A DNA stretch of 14,881 nucleotides from Pyrodictiaceae archaeon (GCA_015520245.1 WAQM01000221.1:1-14881); one strand, 5' to 3'; shown: positions 1 through 6,493, numbered from the stretch's first letter. Notes: generated by a model not told the origin, from the letters alone. A program made the numbers and translations.

Positions 1-132
1 CTGTGAGCCCCCCGCTTCGGTGCCGGCGCTCTTGGGGCTGCCGCCCCGGCCGCTAAGCCTGCTGCCTGCTATGAAGGCGAGCAGCGATAGCTCCTTGCCC
101 AGGTGGCGCTGCCTGCGCCTGCGCGCGGCCAT
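1..132 (-). CDS. Unrecognised protein, N-terminal 44 residues only (runs off left edge)
   Basis: Minus-strand reading frame open from an ATG at 132 to the window edge. I do not recognise the product. The visible 44 residues start MAARRRRQRHLGKELSLLAF, a strongly basic N-terminus followed by a short hydrophobic stretch, then turn rich in Gly and Ser. An in-frame TGA lies 15 bases upstream of the ATG, so the start is well bounded. A weak GGGAG lies about 20 bases upstream. The gene would be divergent from the M42 peptidase and share the AT-rich patch at 189-205. Support is open frame plus archaeal-looking composition only; the fragment is too short to exclude chance in GC-rich DNA. Confidence 0.45.
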   Translation of the reverse strand, partial: MAARRRRQRHLGKELSLLAFIAGSRLSGRGGSPKSAGTEAGGSQ

Positions 133-188
133 CAGATTCGGCCCCGCTCACTCCCGGCACCAGAGGCCACGTACCGGGACTGCGGCGC

Positions 189-237
189 TGTAATACCTAA
201 ATTCCGGTTGCGGCTAGCGCGGAGCCTTCGGTGGAGG
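189..237 (+). promoter_or_regulatory. AT-rich promoter patch and ribosome-binding site of the M42 peptidase gene
   Basis: In GC-rich surroundings the sequence TGTAATACCTAAATTCC (189-205) stands out. A TATA element centred near 200 would place transcription initiation near 226 by usual archaeal spacing. This leaves a leader of about 15 bases containing GGTGGAGG (230-237), just before the GTG at 241. The same patch read on the minus strand could serve the divergent partial gene. Position and composition are seen; promoter function is inferred. Confidence 0.45.
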
Positions 238-240
238 CCC

Positions 241-1374
241 GTGGCCGCCCCACCGACACCGCAGGAGCTGGACGAGTTCTTCAAGCTACTCAAGCGCGTG
301 GCCGACGCGTTCGGCGTGCCCGGCTACGAGGACGAGGTGAGGGGCATAGTAGTCGACGAGCTGCGCGAGGTGGCCGACGAGCTCAGGGTGGATAGGTTCG
401 GCAACGTTATCGCAGTGAAGCGCGGCGGTAACGCGGGCTTCAAGCTCGTATGGGACGCGCACATGGACGAGATAGGCTTCTTCGTCCGCCACATCGACGA
501 CAAGGGCTTCATATACCTGGCGCCGGCGGGCGGCTGGGCCGACCAGGTGGTGCCGGGTCAGCGCGTCAGGATACTAACCGATGATGGGCGCCTGGTGCGG
601 GGCGTGATAGGCATCAAGCCGCCGCACGTGATGAAGCCCGAGGAGAGGAGCCAGGTGATACCGCTCGACAAGGTGTTCGTGGACGTGGGGGCCTCGAGCC
701 GCGAGGAGGTGGAGAAGCTGGGGATCCGCGTGGGCAGCCCGGTCGACCTGGACCGTGACGCGGTGAGGCTCGCCGGCGACAGGGTCACCGGCAAGGCGTT
801 CGACGACAGGGTGGGCGTTGCGGTGCTCATAAAGGCGTTCAAGGAGCTCGATGAGAGCGAGGCAACGGTCTACCTGGTGCTCGCCGCCCAGGAGGAGGTG
901 GGCCTCAAGGGGGCTAGGGTCGCAGCTCAGCAGATCGAGCCCCACATAGCCTTCGCGGTGGATGTCACAACGGCGGTCGACGTACCTGGGGTGGAGCCCA
1001 AGGACAAGGTGGTCGAGCTGGGCAAGGGCCCGGCTCTCACCGCGGTCGACGGCAGGAACGCAGGGGGCACGATAGTCAACCCCCGGCTGCTAAGGTTCAT
1101 GCTGCGCGTGGCCCGCGAGGAGGGCATACCGGTCCAGCTGTCCGTGCTTACCGGCGGGACGACGGACGCAACAGCGATCTCGCTGGTGGGTGCGGGCGTG
1201 CCAGTTGCCGTCATCTCCGTGCCGACGCGCTACATCCACAGCCCGGTGGAGCTGCTTAGCCTTAAGGATGCAGTCTACGCGTCCAGGCTTGTGGTGGCGG
1301 CTACCCGTAGGCTGACGTGGGAGTGGTACGTCAAGGAGATGGAGGCGAAGGAGCTCAAGAGGGCAGGGGGCTAG
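241..1374 (+). CDS. M42 family metallo-aminopeptidase (TET/deblocking aminopeptidase type)
   Basis: Cytosolic di-metal exopeptidase that removes N-terminal residues from peptides; M42 enzymes usually form large tetrahedral dodecamers working downstream of the proteasome. With the chosen GTG start the protein has 377 residues, close to the family's roughly 350. All expected metal and catalytic residues are visible: H74 and D76 in WDAHMDE, the FDD pair (D188), catalytic E218 and metal-binding E219 in AAQEEVGLKGA, D241, and H333 in RYIHSPVE. The frame stays open up to a GTG at 103, but those 46 extra residues precede the normal family N-terminus. They would also read through the likely promoter and antisense to the divergent gene, whereas GTG 241 follows GGTGGAGG. 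The gene ends in a CTAG shared with the convergent PCNA stop. Substrate preference cannot be told from sequence. Confidence 0.93.
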   Translation: MAAPPTPQELDEFFKLLKRVADAFGVPGYEDEVRGIVVDELREVADELRVDRFGNVIAVKRGGNAGFKLVWDAHMDEIGFFVRHIDDKGFIYLAPAGGWADQVVPGQRVRILTDDGRLVRGVIGIKPPHVMKPEERSQVIPLDKVFVDVGASSREEVEKLGIRVGSPVDLDRDAVRLAGDRVTGKAFDDRVGVAVLIKAFKELDESEATVYLVLAAQEEVGLKGARVAAQQIEPHIAFAVDVTTAVDVPGVEPKDKVVELGKGPALTAVDGRNAGGTIVNPRLLRFMLRVAREEGIPVQLSVLTGGTTDATAISLVGAGVPVAVISVPTRYIHSPVELLSLKDAVYASRLVVAATRRLTWEWYVKEMEAKELKRAGG

Positions 1375-2132
1375 GTGCGCGGCGTTATCCAGTAAATCAG
1401 CACGCCGCCCCCGGGCAGGTCGAAGGACAGCCTTAGGGGCAAGGCCTCCCCGAACTCCACCGTGACGGTATCGGCGGCCGTTGCTGCCTTTGTGCTGGCC
1501 TTGAGCAGGTCTATGGCGTACTTGGACCTCACCGGCGTCTGGCCGGTCACGTCGTAGCTTATCAGCGGGTTGCCGACCTCGAACACGCCGTGGTACTCGC
1601 GCTGGGGGGTCACGGTGCGCACCTCGAACCTATCCTCGTACGCGACGAACTCAGCCTCGTCACCCACGAGCTTCACGTCGTTTATTATGTTCTTGAAGTC
1701 GTCGGCCAGCATCTTCATGGACACGGTGAGCTCGACCTGGGGCTCGCTCAGCCTCTCGACGACCCCCTCCCGTAAGGGCACGTAAAAGGTGCGTGTAACC
1801 GACGTCTTCTTATCTATGAACGTGATGCGTAGGCGACGCTGCTCCTCCTCTAGCGCCAGCTCGACGAGGTCATTGCGCGTGCCCCTCTTAGCGACCTTAT
1901 TTAGCTCGTCGGCCGAAACTATGAACGTCTTCTCCTCGGCCTCCAGCTGGTATTCCTCGAAGCTCGTGGTGGGCATGCGGAGCACTATCATGGTCGTCTT
2001 CTCCGGCGTTAGCGTCCTCACCTCAAGCCCATCGGGCGTCGCGCTGAAGGGGATCTCGTCGAGTATCTTGACTATCGTCTGCACGATGTACTTGAACTTC
2101 GTAGCGGCCGGGTATATGCACCTGAAGGGCAA
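1371..2132 (-). CDS. pcn: DNA polymerase sliding clamp (PCNA subunit)
   Basis: Ring-forming processivity clamp that encircles DNA and tethers polymerase, FEN1, ligase and other replication or repair enzymes. The 253-residue product has family length. It opens MPFRCIYPAATKFKYIVQ, continues to ATPDGLEVRTLTPEKTTMIV, carries the interdomain connector at about 118-133, and ends GGGVLIYWITPRT, the usual clamp C-terminus (...APR.). Crenarchaea often carry several PCNA paralogues forming a heterotrimer. The LTPEK...LRMP region and WITPR end resemble, from memory, Sulfolobus PCNA1 more than PCNA2 or PCNA3. The start is TTG at 2132; the frame extends to 2354, but that part lies antisense to the divergent gene and before the canonical N-terminus. 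An AAAAATA element near 2168 would give a leader of about 10 bases. The stop overlaps that of the convergent M42 gene. Confidence 0.94.
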   Translation of the reverse strand: MPFRCIYPAATKFKYIVQTIVKILDEIPFSATPDGLEVRTLTPEKTTMIVLRMPTTSFEEYQLEAEEKTFIVSADELNKVAKRGTRNDLVELALEEEQRRLRITFIDKKTSVTRTFYVPLREGVVERLSEPQVELTVSMKMLADDFKNIINDVKLVGDEAEFVAYEDRFEVRTVTPQREYHGVFEVGNPLISYDVTGQTPVRSKYAIDLLKASTKAATAADTVTVEFGEALPLRLSFDLPGGGVLIYWITPRT

Positions 2133-2160
2133 CGCGTGCCCCCGACCAGGCCTCAGCCGC

Positions 2161-2180
2161 AAGCGTATTTTTGGCTTAGC
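2161..2180. promoter_or_regulatory. Shared bidirectional TATA-like patch between PCNA and the 2206 gene
   Basis: GTATTTTTGGCTTA (2165-2178) is the only AT-rich stretch between these divergent genes. Read leftward it gives AAAAATA near 2168 with initiation expected near 2142, ten bases before the PCNA TTG. Read rightward it predicts initiation near 2194, at or just before the candidate GTG starts of the small gene. Function is inferred from position. Confidence 0.5.
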
Positions 2181-2205
2181 ACAGCTGGCGCTAGTGGTGG
2201 GCCCC

Positions 2206-2589
2206 GTGGCGGAGGCCGTGATACGCCTAGACCTAGCTAAGTACAAGTACGTGGACCTCCCGGCCGACAAGGCGTTGGAGCTGCTTAACGCCATCGCTGA
2301 GCTCATAGGCAAGAGGACGTCGGACATGCAGGAGGCCGAGAGGTACATACGCAACTTCGACGAGTTCTACGAGTTCATGAAGAAGAAGTTCAAGGACTAC
2401 CTCGCGCCACCCCACAAGCCCGACGACTACATCCGGGGCGACGTGGTCATAGACAAGGTGAGGCTCTACGTTGAGGGCGACGTTAAGCGCGTGGTGCTGG
2501 TTTTCGACAGAAGGATAGACGTCGAGCTGCTCAAGAAAGCATTGAACAAGCTAGGCTTCGAGAACGTGCGCGTGGAACGCGGGGTCTAG
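2206..2589 (+). CDS. Conserved-looking hypothetical protein, divergent from PCNA
   Basis: I do not recognise this family. The 127-residue product is soluble and charged. Its N-terminal half looks alpha-helical (LPADKALELLNAIAELIGK, then a long KKKFKDYL helix). Its C-terminal half shows beta-alpha character: VVIDKVRLYVEGDVKRVVLV followed by a helix and FENVRVE, like a small ferredoxin-type fold, though this is a guess from residue patterns. GTG 2206 is chosen because it gives a leader of about 12 bases after the presumed promoter; GTGs at 2194, 2197 and 2218 are also in frame, and 2194 would be leaderless. The long open frame to 1789 runs antisense through PCNA and is not used. Sharing a promoter region with the sliding clamp hints at, but does not show, a replication or repair link. 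Confidence 0.8.
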   Translation: MAEAVIRLDLAKYKYVDLPADKALELLNAIAELIGKRTSDMQEAERYIRNFDEFYEFMKKKFKDYLAPPHKPDDYIRGDVVIDKVRLYVEGDVKRVVLVFDRRIDVELLKKALNKLGFENVRVERGV

Positions 2590-2599
2590 CGGTGGCCCC

Positions 2600-2875
2600 T
2601 CACTTTCTCCTCCTGCGCCTGCGCCCCGACGTGGCCACGGGTGCGGCCACCTCGGCGAGCAGCTTCTCAGCGTCGGCCGGCGTTATCGCGCCGCTCGCGA
2701 GCTTCTCGAGGACCTCGGTGCGCCTTATCATGGCCTCGAGCAGCGCAACATTGACGTCAACGGCCTCCGCCTCCTCGCCCTCCTCCTCCCCACGCTCGGC
2801 CGACTCGGGCGCCGCAGCCTCCGCCTCCTCGGTGGCCTCCTCGGCGCCGCCTATGCTAACCTCCTCCTCGCGCAT
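2600..2875 (-). CDS. rpo13: Probable RNA polymerase subunit Rpo13
   Basis: A 91-residue protein with three zones: an acidic Glu/Ala-rich N-terminus (1-40), a compact helical core (42-76), and a basic tail ending GRRRRRRK. This matches crenarchaeal Rpo13, a small subunit bound near the downstream DNA channel whose helix-turn-helix core has disordered acidic and basic ends. The core RRTEVLEKLASGAITPADAE keeps the pattern I remember from Sulfolobus, TE(I/V)-x-(D/N)-x-L-x-x-G-x-I-(S/T)-x-x-(D/E)-A-(E/K)-(K/R)-L. ATG 2875 is chosen; GTG 2887 is also possible, and GAGGAG precedes both. A CTTTAA element near 2911 suggests its own promoter in the 42-base gap after the upstream ATPase gene. Low-complexity ends make a homology search difficult, so recognition rests on the core and architecture. 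Confidence 0.72.
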   Translation of the reverse strand: MREEEVSIGGAEEATEEAEAAAPESAERGEEEGEEAEAVDVNVALLEAMIRRTEVLEKLASGAITPADAEKLLAEVAAPVATSGRRRRRRK

Positions 2876-2906
2876 GGGTGTACCCACGCTCCTCGCGGCT
2901 CGGAGG

Positions 2907-2922
2907 CGTTAAAGGGTTAACC
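2907..2922 (-). promoter_or_regulatory. TATA-like element for rpo13
   Basis: On the minus strand this reads GGTTAACCCTTTAACG, the only AT-rich run between the upstream ATPase stop and rpo13. Usual archaeal spacing places initiation near 2885-2891, within a few bases of the GTG at 2887 and about ten bases before the ATG at 2875. Inferred from position only. Confidence 0.45.
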
Positions 2923-2929
2923 TTCAGTC

Positions 2930-4540
2930 TCAGGCGACCTCGACCTCGGCCATCACCTGCTGCTCCTGCTCGAGCACAAGGACTCTACCCCGCCTGAGCC
3001 CCGTCACGACCTCGGTGACCCTCGGCTGGATCCTCGGCTCGCTGAACACGGTGCCCCGCAGCAGCTTCGTGATCTCGGACTGCTCGTATAAAGGCAGTAT
3101 CAGCTTGTAGCGCGCATTCGCCAGCACCAGGTCGTCGACCTGGCTCGGCGTCTGGGTTACGATGATCGTCGCGACGCCGTACTTCCTAGCCTCGACTACC
3201 AAGCTCAGCACGGTCCTGGCGCCGGCCCTCCCGCGCGGTATGAGCGCGTGCGCCTCGTCGACCACGAGCACCAGCCTGGTGCGCTCAGCCACCCCCTGGC
3301 TGCGCACATAGCCGAGCACCGACCTCGCTATGAGCTCAGCAGCTATCTGCTTGTACTCGGTTGAGGGCAGCCTGCTGAGGTCGAAGACCACGCACCCCTC
3401 GGCCGCGAGGAGCCCGTGAATGCTAGGGCCCCGGGCGAAGTACGTCATGAACTCCGAGAGGTAGCCCGTGAGCGTGTACGCGGACGGCTCGCGGAGGTGG
3501 GCCAGGTAGGCTAGTGCCGGGCGCAGGTCAACTTGCCTCTCCTCCGCCACCTCCTCGTCAAGGGCTAGCCCAGCCTCCTCGTACGCCAGTGAGAGGGCCT
3601 CGCGTAGGAGGTACTCCTGGCGCGGACCGATGCGGTACGCGTGCTTGAAGAACGACACGATGTAGTCGATGTTGTTGCGCGGGCTGAATCCCACGGGCGC
3701 CAGCGCGTTGAGGCCGCCGGCGACGTCTACTACCGTGCCGCACACCCTCCCGTACTCGCCGTGGGGGTCTATGACCACGAGCTTAGCACTGCCGAGGACC
3801 CTCTTGGCGATGGTCATTGCGGTGCGCGACTTGCCCGTCCCCGTGGCCCCCACGATCACGACATTCGGGTTAGCGCGGACGTCGAGCGGCAGCACGAACG
3901 CGACGTCGCTCACCAGCCACAGCCTGGCCAGCCCCCGGCGCTCCAGCAGGTTCAGGGTGCGCCCGAGCACCACCTGGGTGGGGCTGCCCCTAAGCTTAAG
4001 CACGGGAGCGACAGCATCGGCGACGGCGAGCGGCGTCACGTCGATGGGGTACGTGAGGACGAGGAGCAGCGCGTCTGACCGGCCGAGGAGGCTGCAGAGG
4101 GCCCTCAGCCGCGGCAGCAGTGCCAGCCTTAGGAGGCTTAGCGGGAGGAGGCCGGGTGACCCGCTTGCGACGGCCAGCAGCGCCTCGAGGCCGGAGAGCG
4201 CGGCGGCGACGTGAGCCATGCTCGGCGCCCGCTGGGGCCCCCCTGGTCCCTGCGCCACGGCCTTAGCCGAGGCGGCGGCTAGCAGCAATGCGGCCGCGAG
4301 TGCCGCCGCCAGGCTTCCGAGGGTGAGGGGGAGGACAGCGTTGATGCAGGCTAGTGCAAGCGCGAGCGGCCTAACGCCGACTGCGGCGGCTAGCAGTAAG
4401 GCCTCGAAGCCCCGGAGCGACAGCGAGTACCACTTAGCCTGACTTACGAGGAGCGAGGCGTAGGTGAGCAGCTGCGAGGCCACGACAGTGGCGGCGACGT
4501 AAGGCCTAAGCAGGCTGCCCAGCCCCTCTGATGGCCTCAA
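2930..4540 (-). CDS. cedB: HerA/FtsK-superfamily ATPase with N-terminal membrane domain, CedB-like
   Basis: A likely membrane-anchored DNA-pumping ATPase of 536 residues. Residues 12-165 hold several hydrophobic stretches (about 14-32, 44-92, 117-142) consistent with membrane helices. A HerA-type motor follows: Walker A GATGTGKS (231-238), the HerA signature DPHGEYG (258-264), Walker B LVLVVDEAH (423-431) and the TQTPSQVDD sensor-like segment (462-470). CedB of Sulfolobus is described as a membrane-bound HerA/VirB4 homologue needed for DNA import, and the pilin-like and CedA-like genes lie directly divergent. The start TTG 4540 follows a G-rich stretch with no clear TATA box. An alternative is that this is a VirD4-like coupling ATPase while the ATPase at 6494 is the true CedB equivalent. 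The ATPase class is sure; the Ced assignment is moderate. Confidence 0.85.
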   Translation of the reverse strand: MRPSEGLGSLLRPYVAATVVASQLLTYASLLVSQAKWYSLSLRGFEALLLAAAVGVRPLALALACINAVLPLTLGSLAAALAAALLLAAASAKAVAQGPGGPQRAPSMAHVAAALSGLEALLAVASGSPGLLPLSLLRLALLPRLRALCSLLGRSDALLLVLTYPIDVTPLAVADAVAPVLKLRGSPTQVVLGRTLNLLERRGLARLWLVSDVAFVLPLDVRANPNVVIVGATGTGKSRTAMTIAKRVLGSAKLVVIDPHGEYGRVCGTVVDVAGGLNALAPVGFSPRNNIDYIVSFFKHAYRIGPRQEYLLREALSLAYEEAGLALDEEVAEERQVDLRPALAYLAHLREPSAYTLTGYLSEFMTYFARGPSIHGLLAAEGCVVFDLSRLPSTEYKQIAAELIARSVLGYVRSQGVAERTRLVLVVDEAHALIPRGRAGARTVLSLVVEARKYGVATIIVTQTPSQVDDLVLANARYKLILPLYEQSEITKLLRGTVFSEPRIQPRVTEVVTGLRRGRVLVLEQEQQVMAEVEVA

Positions 4541-4622
4541 TCCGCCGACCCCCGCCCGACACTTTCGCCCGGGTGCGCCTCACCTGCGTGTCGCGCGGCC
4601 ACCTGCCTAACGGGGGTGGGCG
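4541..4622. promoter_or_regulatory. Divergent intergenic region of the Ced-like locus
   Basis: This 82-base gap separates two divergent TTG starts and must carry promoters for both operons, yet it is very GC-rich with no convincing TATA box. Visible elements are ACTTTC (4561-4566), which fits the ANTTTC hexamer reported in UV-inducible Sulfolobus promoters; a direct repeat CACCTGC (4581-4587 and 4600-4606); and the strong ribosome-binding site GGGGGTGGG (4612-4620) just before the TTG at 4623. The hexamer is short and could occur by chance. Confidence 0.5.
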
Positions 4623-4892
4623 TTGCCTGAGATAACCGAATTCATAGGCGACGTCACGGCCAAGCTTGTCACGGCCGCGTGGGCGGTCTTCCTGCTATCG
4701 TGGAGCGTGGGCTGGCTGCTCAGAGGTTCGCCCCTGCCCTCGCTGCGCCTCAAGAGGACCGGCCAGGGCATCATCGAGGACGCGGTGTGGGCAGCGTTCT
4801 GGCTGGCGGTGGGTAGCTCCGTGTTCGCGCTCATCCAGTACCTCGCGTCGATGTTCGGGGCACAGCCGGTTAACGTGACGGCAGCCCCGTAG
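4623..4892 (+). CDS. cedA1: CedA1-like pilin, two-helix membrane protein
   Basis: An 89-residue protein with two hydrophobic helices (about 12-33 and 51-75) joined by a basic loop, GSPLPSLRLKRTGQG (35-49). This is the architecture of VirB2/TraA conjugative pilins and of crenarchaeal CedA1, reported to form conjugation-like pili. In conjugative pilins the charged inter-helix loop faces the lumen and the subunits bind lipid; I infer the same here. The C-terminal tail has one N-glycosylation sequon (NVT, 84-86). The TTG start is preceded by GGGGGTGGG with a spacing of about 3, common in this window. It opens a tight operon: 11 bases separate its stop from cedA. Its sequence also aligns with the N-terminus of the CedA-like neighbour. 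The call rests on topology and context. Confidence 0.68.
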   Translation: MPEITEFIGDVTAKLVTAAWAVFLLSWSVGWLLRGSPLPSLRLKRTGQGIIEDAVWAAFWLAVGSSVFALIQYLASMFGAQPVNVTAAP

Positions 4893-4903
4893 GTGCCCGG
4901 AGC

Positions 4904-6331
4904 ATGGCCGTCCCGCTACAGCTAGACCTGCTGAACATAGCGCTAGCTCTGTCGGTGCTGACGTACTACGCAGGAGTGCTGGTCATGGGCCTGCCTGTAC
5001 CGGCTCGGGGGCTCAAAAGGGTCGGCGCGCGCCTCGTCATGGATTCCTTCGTGTCGGCGGTGCTCATCTTCAGCGTGTCGCTGATATTTAGGCTCGTGGA
5101 CGCGGTGCTAGAGCTCGTGGGCGCCAACCCGGCTGAGGCCTTGCAGGCGCTCGTGGCCAAGCTCTACGAGTACAGCGGCGTGTACGCGCTAATCAAGGTG
5201 CTGGGCTCGGTGCTCTCACCGTTCACGCTCAAGTTGTCGTCTGCAGTGGCCTCGGCGGCCACGTCGATGCTGGCGATATTATTCTCGACGGTCAACTTGC
5301 TGGTGGTGTTCTACACCATGGTGTTCATGGCGCGCGACGTGCTCGTCTCGCTAGGCCTGGTGCTGTACTCGCTGCCCCTGAGGATCGGCAGGTCGGCGGG
5401 AGCCGCCCTCATAGCGTTCACGGTGGTCGGCTCCGTGCTGATCCCGCTCTTCCCCCCGTGGATGGAAATGATGTCTAGCATCGTCGCGCCTCCCGGCCTA
5501 ACACAGCGGGCGATGGAGGGCGAGGACGTCTACCTCGCCCTCTGCGTCGAGGGCGACTACGGGTCGCCCTCCGCAGCAGTGATCAGGCTGCGTAGCAGCG
5601 CCGGCGACGAGTACAGCCTCGTTACGCTCGCTAACGGCTGCGCGGTCGTGGCGAGACCCTACGGAGGGGTAAGGCCCGGAGTCTACGAGGTCGACGTGGG
5701 CTACGTGGGGGTCAAGCTGCGCGCGGAGCCGAGCGTCCTGGTGGTGCCGGACGACCTGAGGGAGCTACCTATCAGAGGCGTGGTCGACTACTACGGGACG
5801 ATCAAAGCTGAGGGCGCAGCCTTCCCAGCCCCTGGGCTCGTTGTCAGCTACAGCGGCTGCCGCCTCGAGCCGCAGGGCGTGATCAGGGCGGGCAGCTCGT
5901 ACACCCTGCTGTGTAGGGTGGAGCGCTGGCCGGTGGCGGTCCTAGTGGGCCACGTGAGAGCCTGCAGCGTCAACGTGACCGTGGAGGGCGCCCACGACTA
6001 CGCGATAAACGTCTACGACGATAGCTGGTACGGGATTGACGTCCGCGTGGTGAGCATTTACATACCGGGCGGTGAGGACAGCCTGGCGTTCTCAGTCGAT
6101 GTTGAGGGTGACTGCGACGGAGTGCAGCCCCAGCTCGAGGCACAGGCCCCTCCGAGCCTGGAGCGCCTGCTATCGCAGGCCATGGTGACGGACGTGCTGT
6201 TCATCCTGACGTGGTACTTCGTCTACAACATGGTCGGCGTCCTCAGCTTCATAAGCCTCCTGATCATGCTGACCTACGGCCTCGCCCGGGCCCTCGGCGG
6301 TAGCTACGTGAGGTTCCCGTTCCCCGTGTGA
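4904..6331 (+). CDS. cedA: CedA-like polytopic membrane protein with large external domain
   Basis: A 475-residue integral membrane protein and probable channel component of the Ced-type DNA-import apparatus. Hydrophobic segments lie near residues 10-30, 47-70, 93-108, 117-143, 146-160 and 163-185. A beta-rich domain (about 190-428) follows, then a strongly hydrophobic C-terminal segment (430-462, probably two helices). All six cysteines (214, 246, 319, 337, 354, 404) lie in the 190-428 domain, with an NVT sequon at 357, which supports an extracytoplasmic location with possible disulfides. Residues 13-76 align with the pilin-like protein encoded just upstream. Sulfolobus CedA is described as having about six membrane segments, so the external domain may be a lineage feature. 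AGGTG at 4891-4895, overlapping the previous stop, serves the ATG. A more distant analogy is VirB6 of type IV secretion. Confidence 0.62.
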   Translation: MAVPLQLDLLNIALALSVLTYYAGVLVMGLPVPARGLKRVGARLVMDSFVSAVLIFSVSLIFRLVDAVLELVGANPAEALQALVAKLYEYSGVYALIKVLGSVLSPFTLKLSSAVASAATSMLAILFSTVNLLVVFYTMVFMARDVLVSLGLVLYSLPLRIGRSAGAALIAFTVVGSVLIPLFPPWMEMMSSIVAPPGLTQRAMEGEDVYLALCVEGDYGSPSAAVIRLRSSAGDEYSLVTLANGCAVVARPYGGVRPGVYEVDVGYVGVKLRAEPSVLVVPDDLRELPIRGVVDYYGTIKAEGAAFPAPGLVVSYSGCRLEPQGVIRAGSSYTLLCRVERWPVAVLVGHVRACSVNVTVEGAHDYAINVYDDSWYGIDVRVVSIYIPGGEDSLAFSVDVEGDCDGVQPQLEAQAPPSLERLLSQAMVTDVLFILTWYFVYNMVGVLSFISLLIMLTYGLARALGGSYVRFPFPV

Positions 6332-6340
6332 GGTGGGAGC

Positions 6341-6490
6341 GTGAGGCCGGTGAGGCTTGTGCCGCTCGCGCTCCTGACGATCGTAGCCCTCGTGGACCTC
6401 GTGGCTGAGGGCGACGTGTCGCTGCTCTACGCGGTCCCGGTAGCGCTCGCGCTCTTCGCCCTAGCCGCGCTGCTCGCGAGGGGGTGGTGA
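6341..6490 (+). CDS. Small two-helix membrane protein, CedA2 or VirB3-like candidate
   Basis: A short GTG-started frame of 49 residues between cedA and the VirB4-like ATPase gene. GGTGGGAG (6332-6339) directly precedes it, nine bases separate it from the cedA stop, and its own stop lies three bases before the next start. The product has two hydrophobic stretches (about 5-21 and 27-46) joined by a short acidic loop (AEGDV), with arginines at both ends. Sulfolobus ced loci encode a second small two-helix protein, CedA2, and bacterial type IV systems place the small membrane protein VirB3 right before VirB4. Either could be the counterpart, but 49 residues are too few to decide homology. Spacing and ribosome-binding sites make translation likely. 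Confidence 0.62.
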   Translation: MRPVRLVPLALLTIVALVDLVAEGDVSLLYAVPVALALFALAALLARGW

Positions 6491-6493
6491 GCC

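Noticed and set aside
103..240. 46-residue N-terminal extension of the M42 peptidase from a GTG at 103
   Set aside because: The extension has no family counterpart, crosses the likely promoter and overlaps the divergent frame. GTG 241 has a ribosome-binding site and gives family length.
1789..2205. Upstream extension of the small gene at 2206
   Set aside because: The frame is open only because it shadows PCNA codons on the other strand; composition is Ser/Val-rich shadow sequence.
2133..2354. N-terminal extension of PCNA
   Set aside because: It lies antisense to the divergent small gene and upstream of the canonical clamp N-terminus; TTG 2132 gives 253 residues.
2613..2887. Rpo13 candidate as a simple low-complexity false gene
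   Set aside because: The central helical block matches the Rpo13 pattern and the start has a promoter and GAGGAG, so I kept it as a gene.
2592..2912. Plus-strand 106-residue frame over rpo13
   Set aside because: Ser/Ala-rich antisense shadow of the Glu/Ala-rich rpo13 gene, with no start signals.
3641..4442. Several plus-strand open frames antisense to the CedB-like gene
   Set aside because: GC-rich shadow frames with His/Arg/Ser-rich composition and no domains, overlapping a gene with clear ATPase motifs.
4581..4606. CACCTGC direct repeat as an operator
   Set aside because: A seven-base repeat in GC-rich DNA is easily chance; recorded only within the intergenic feature.
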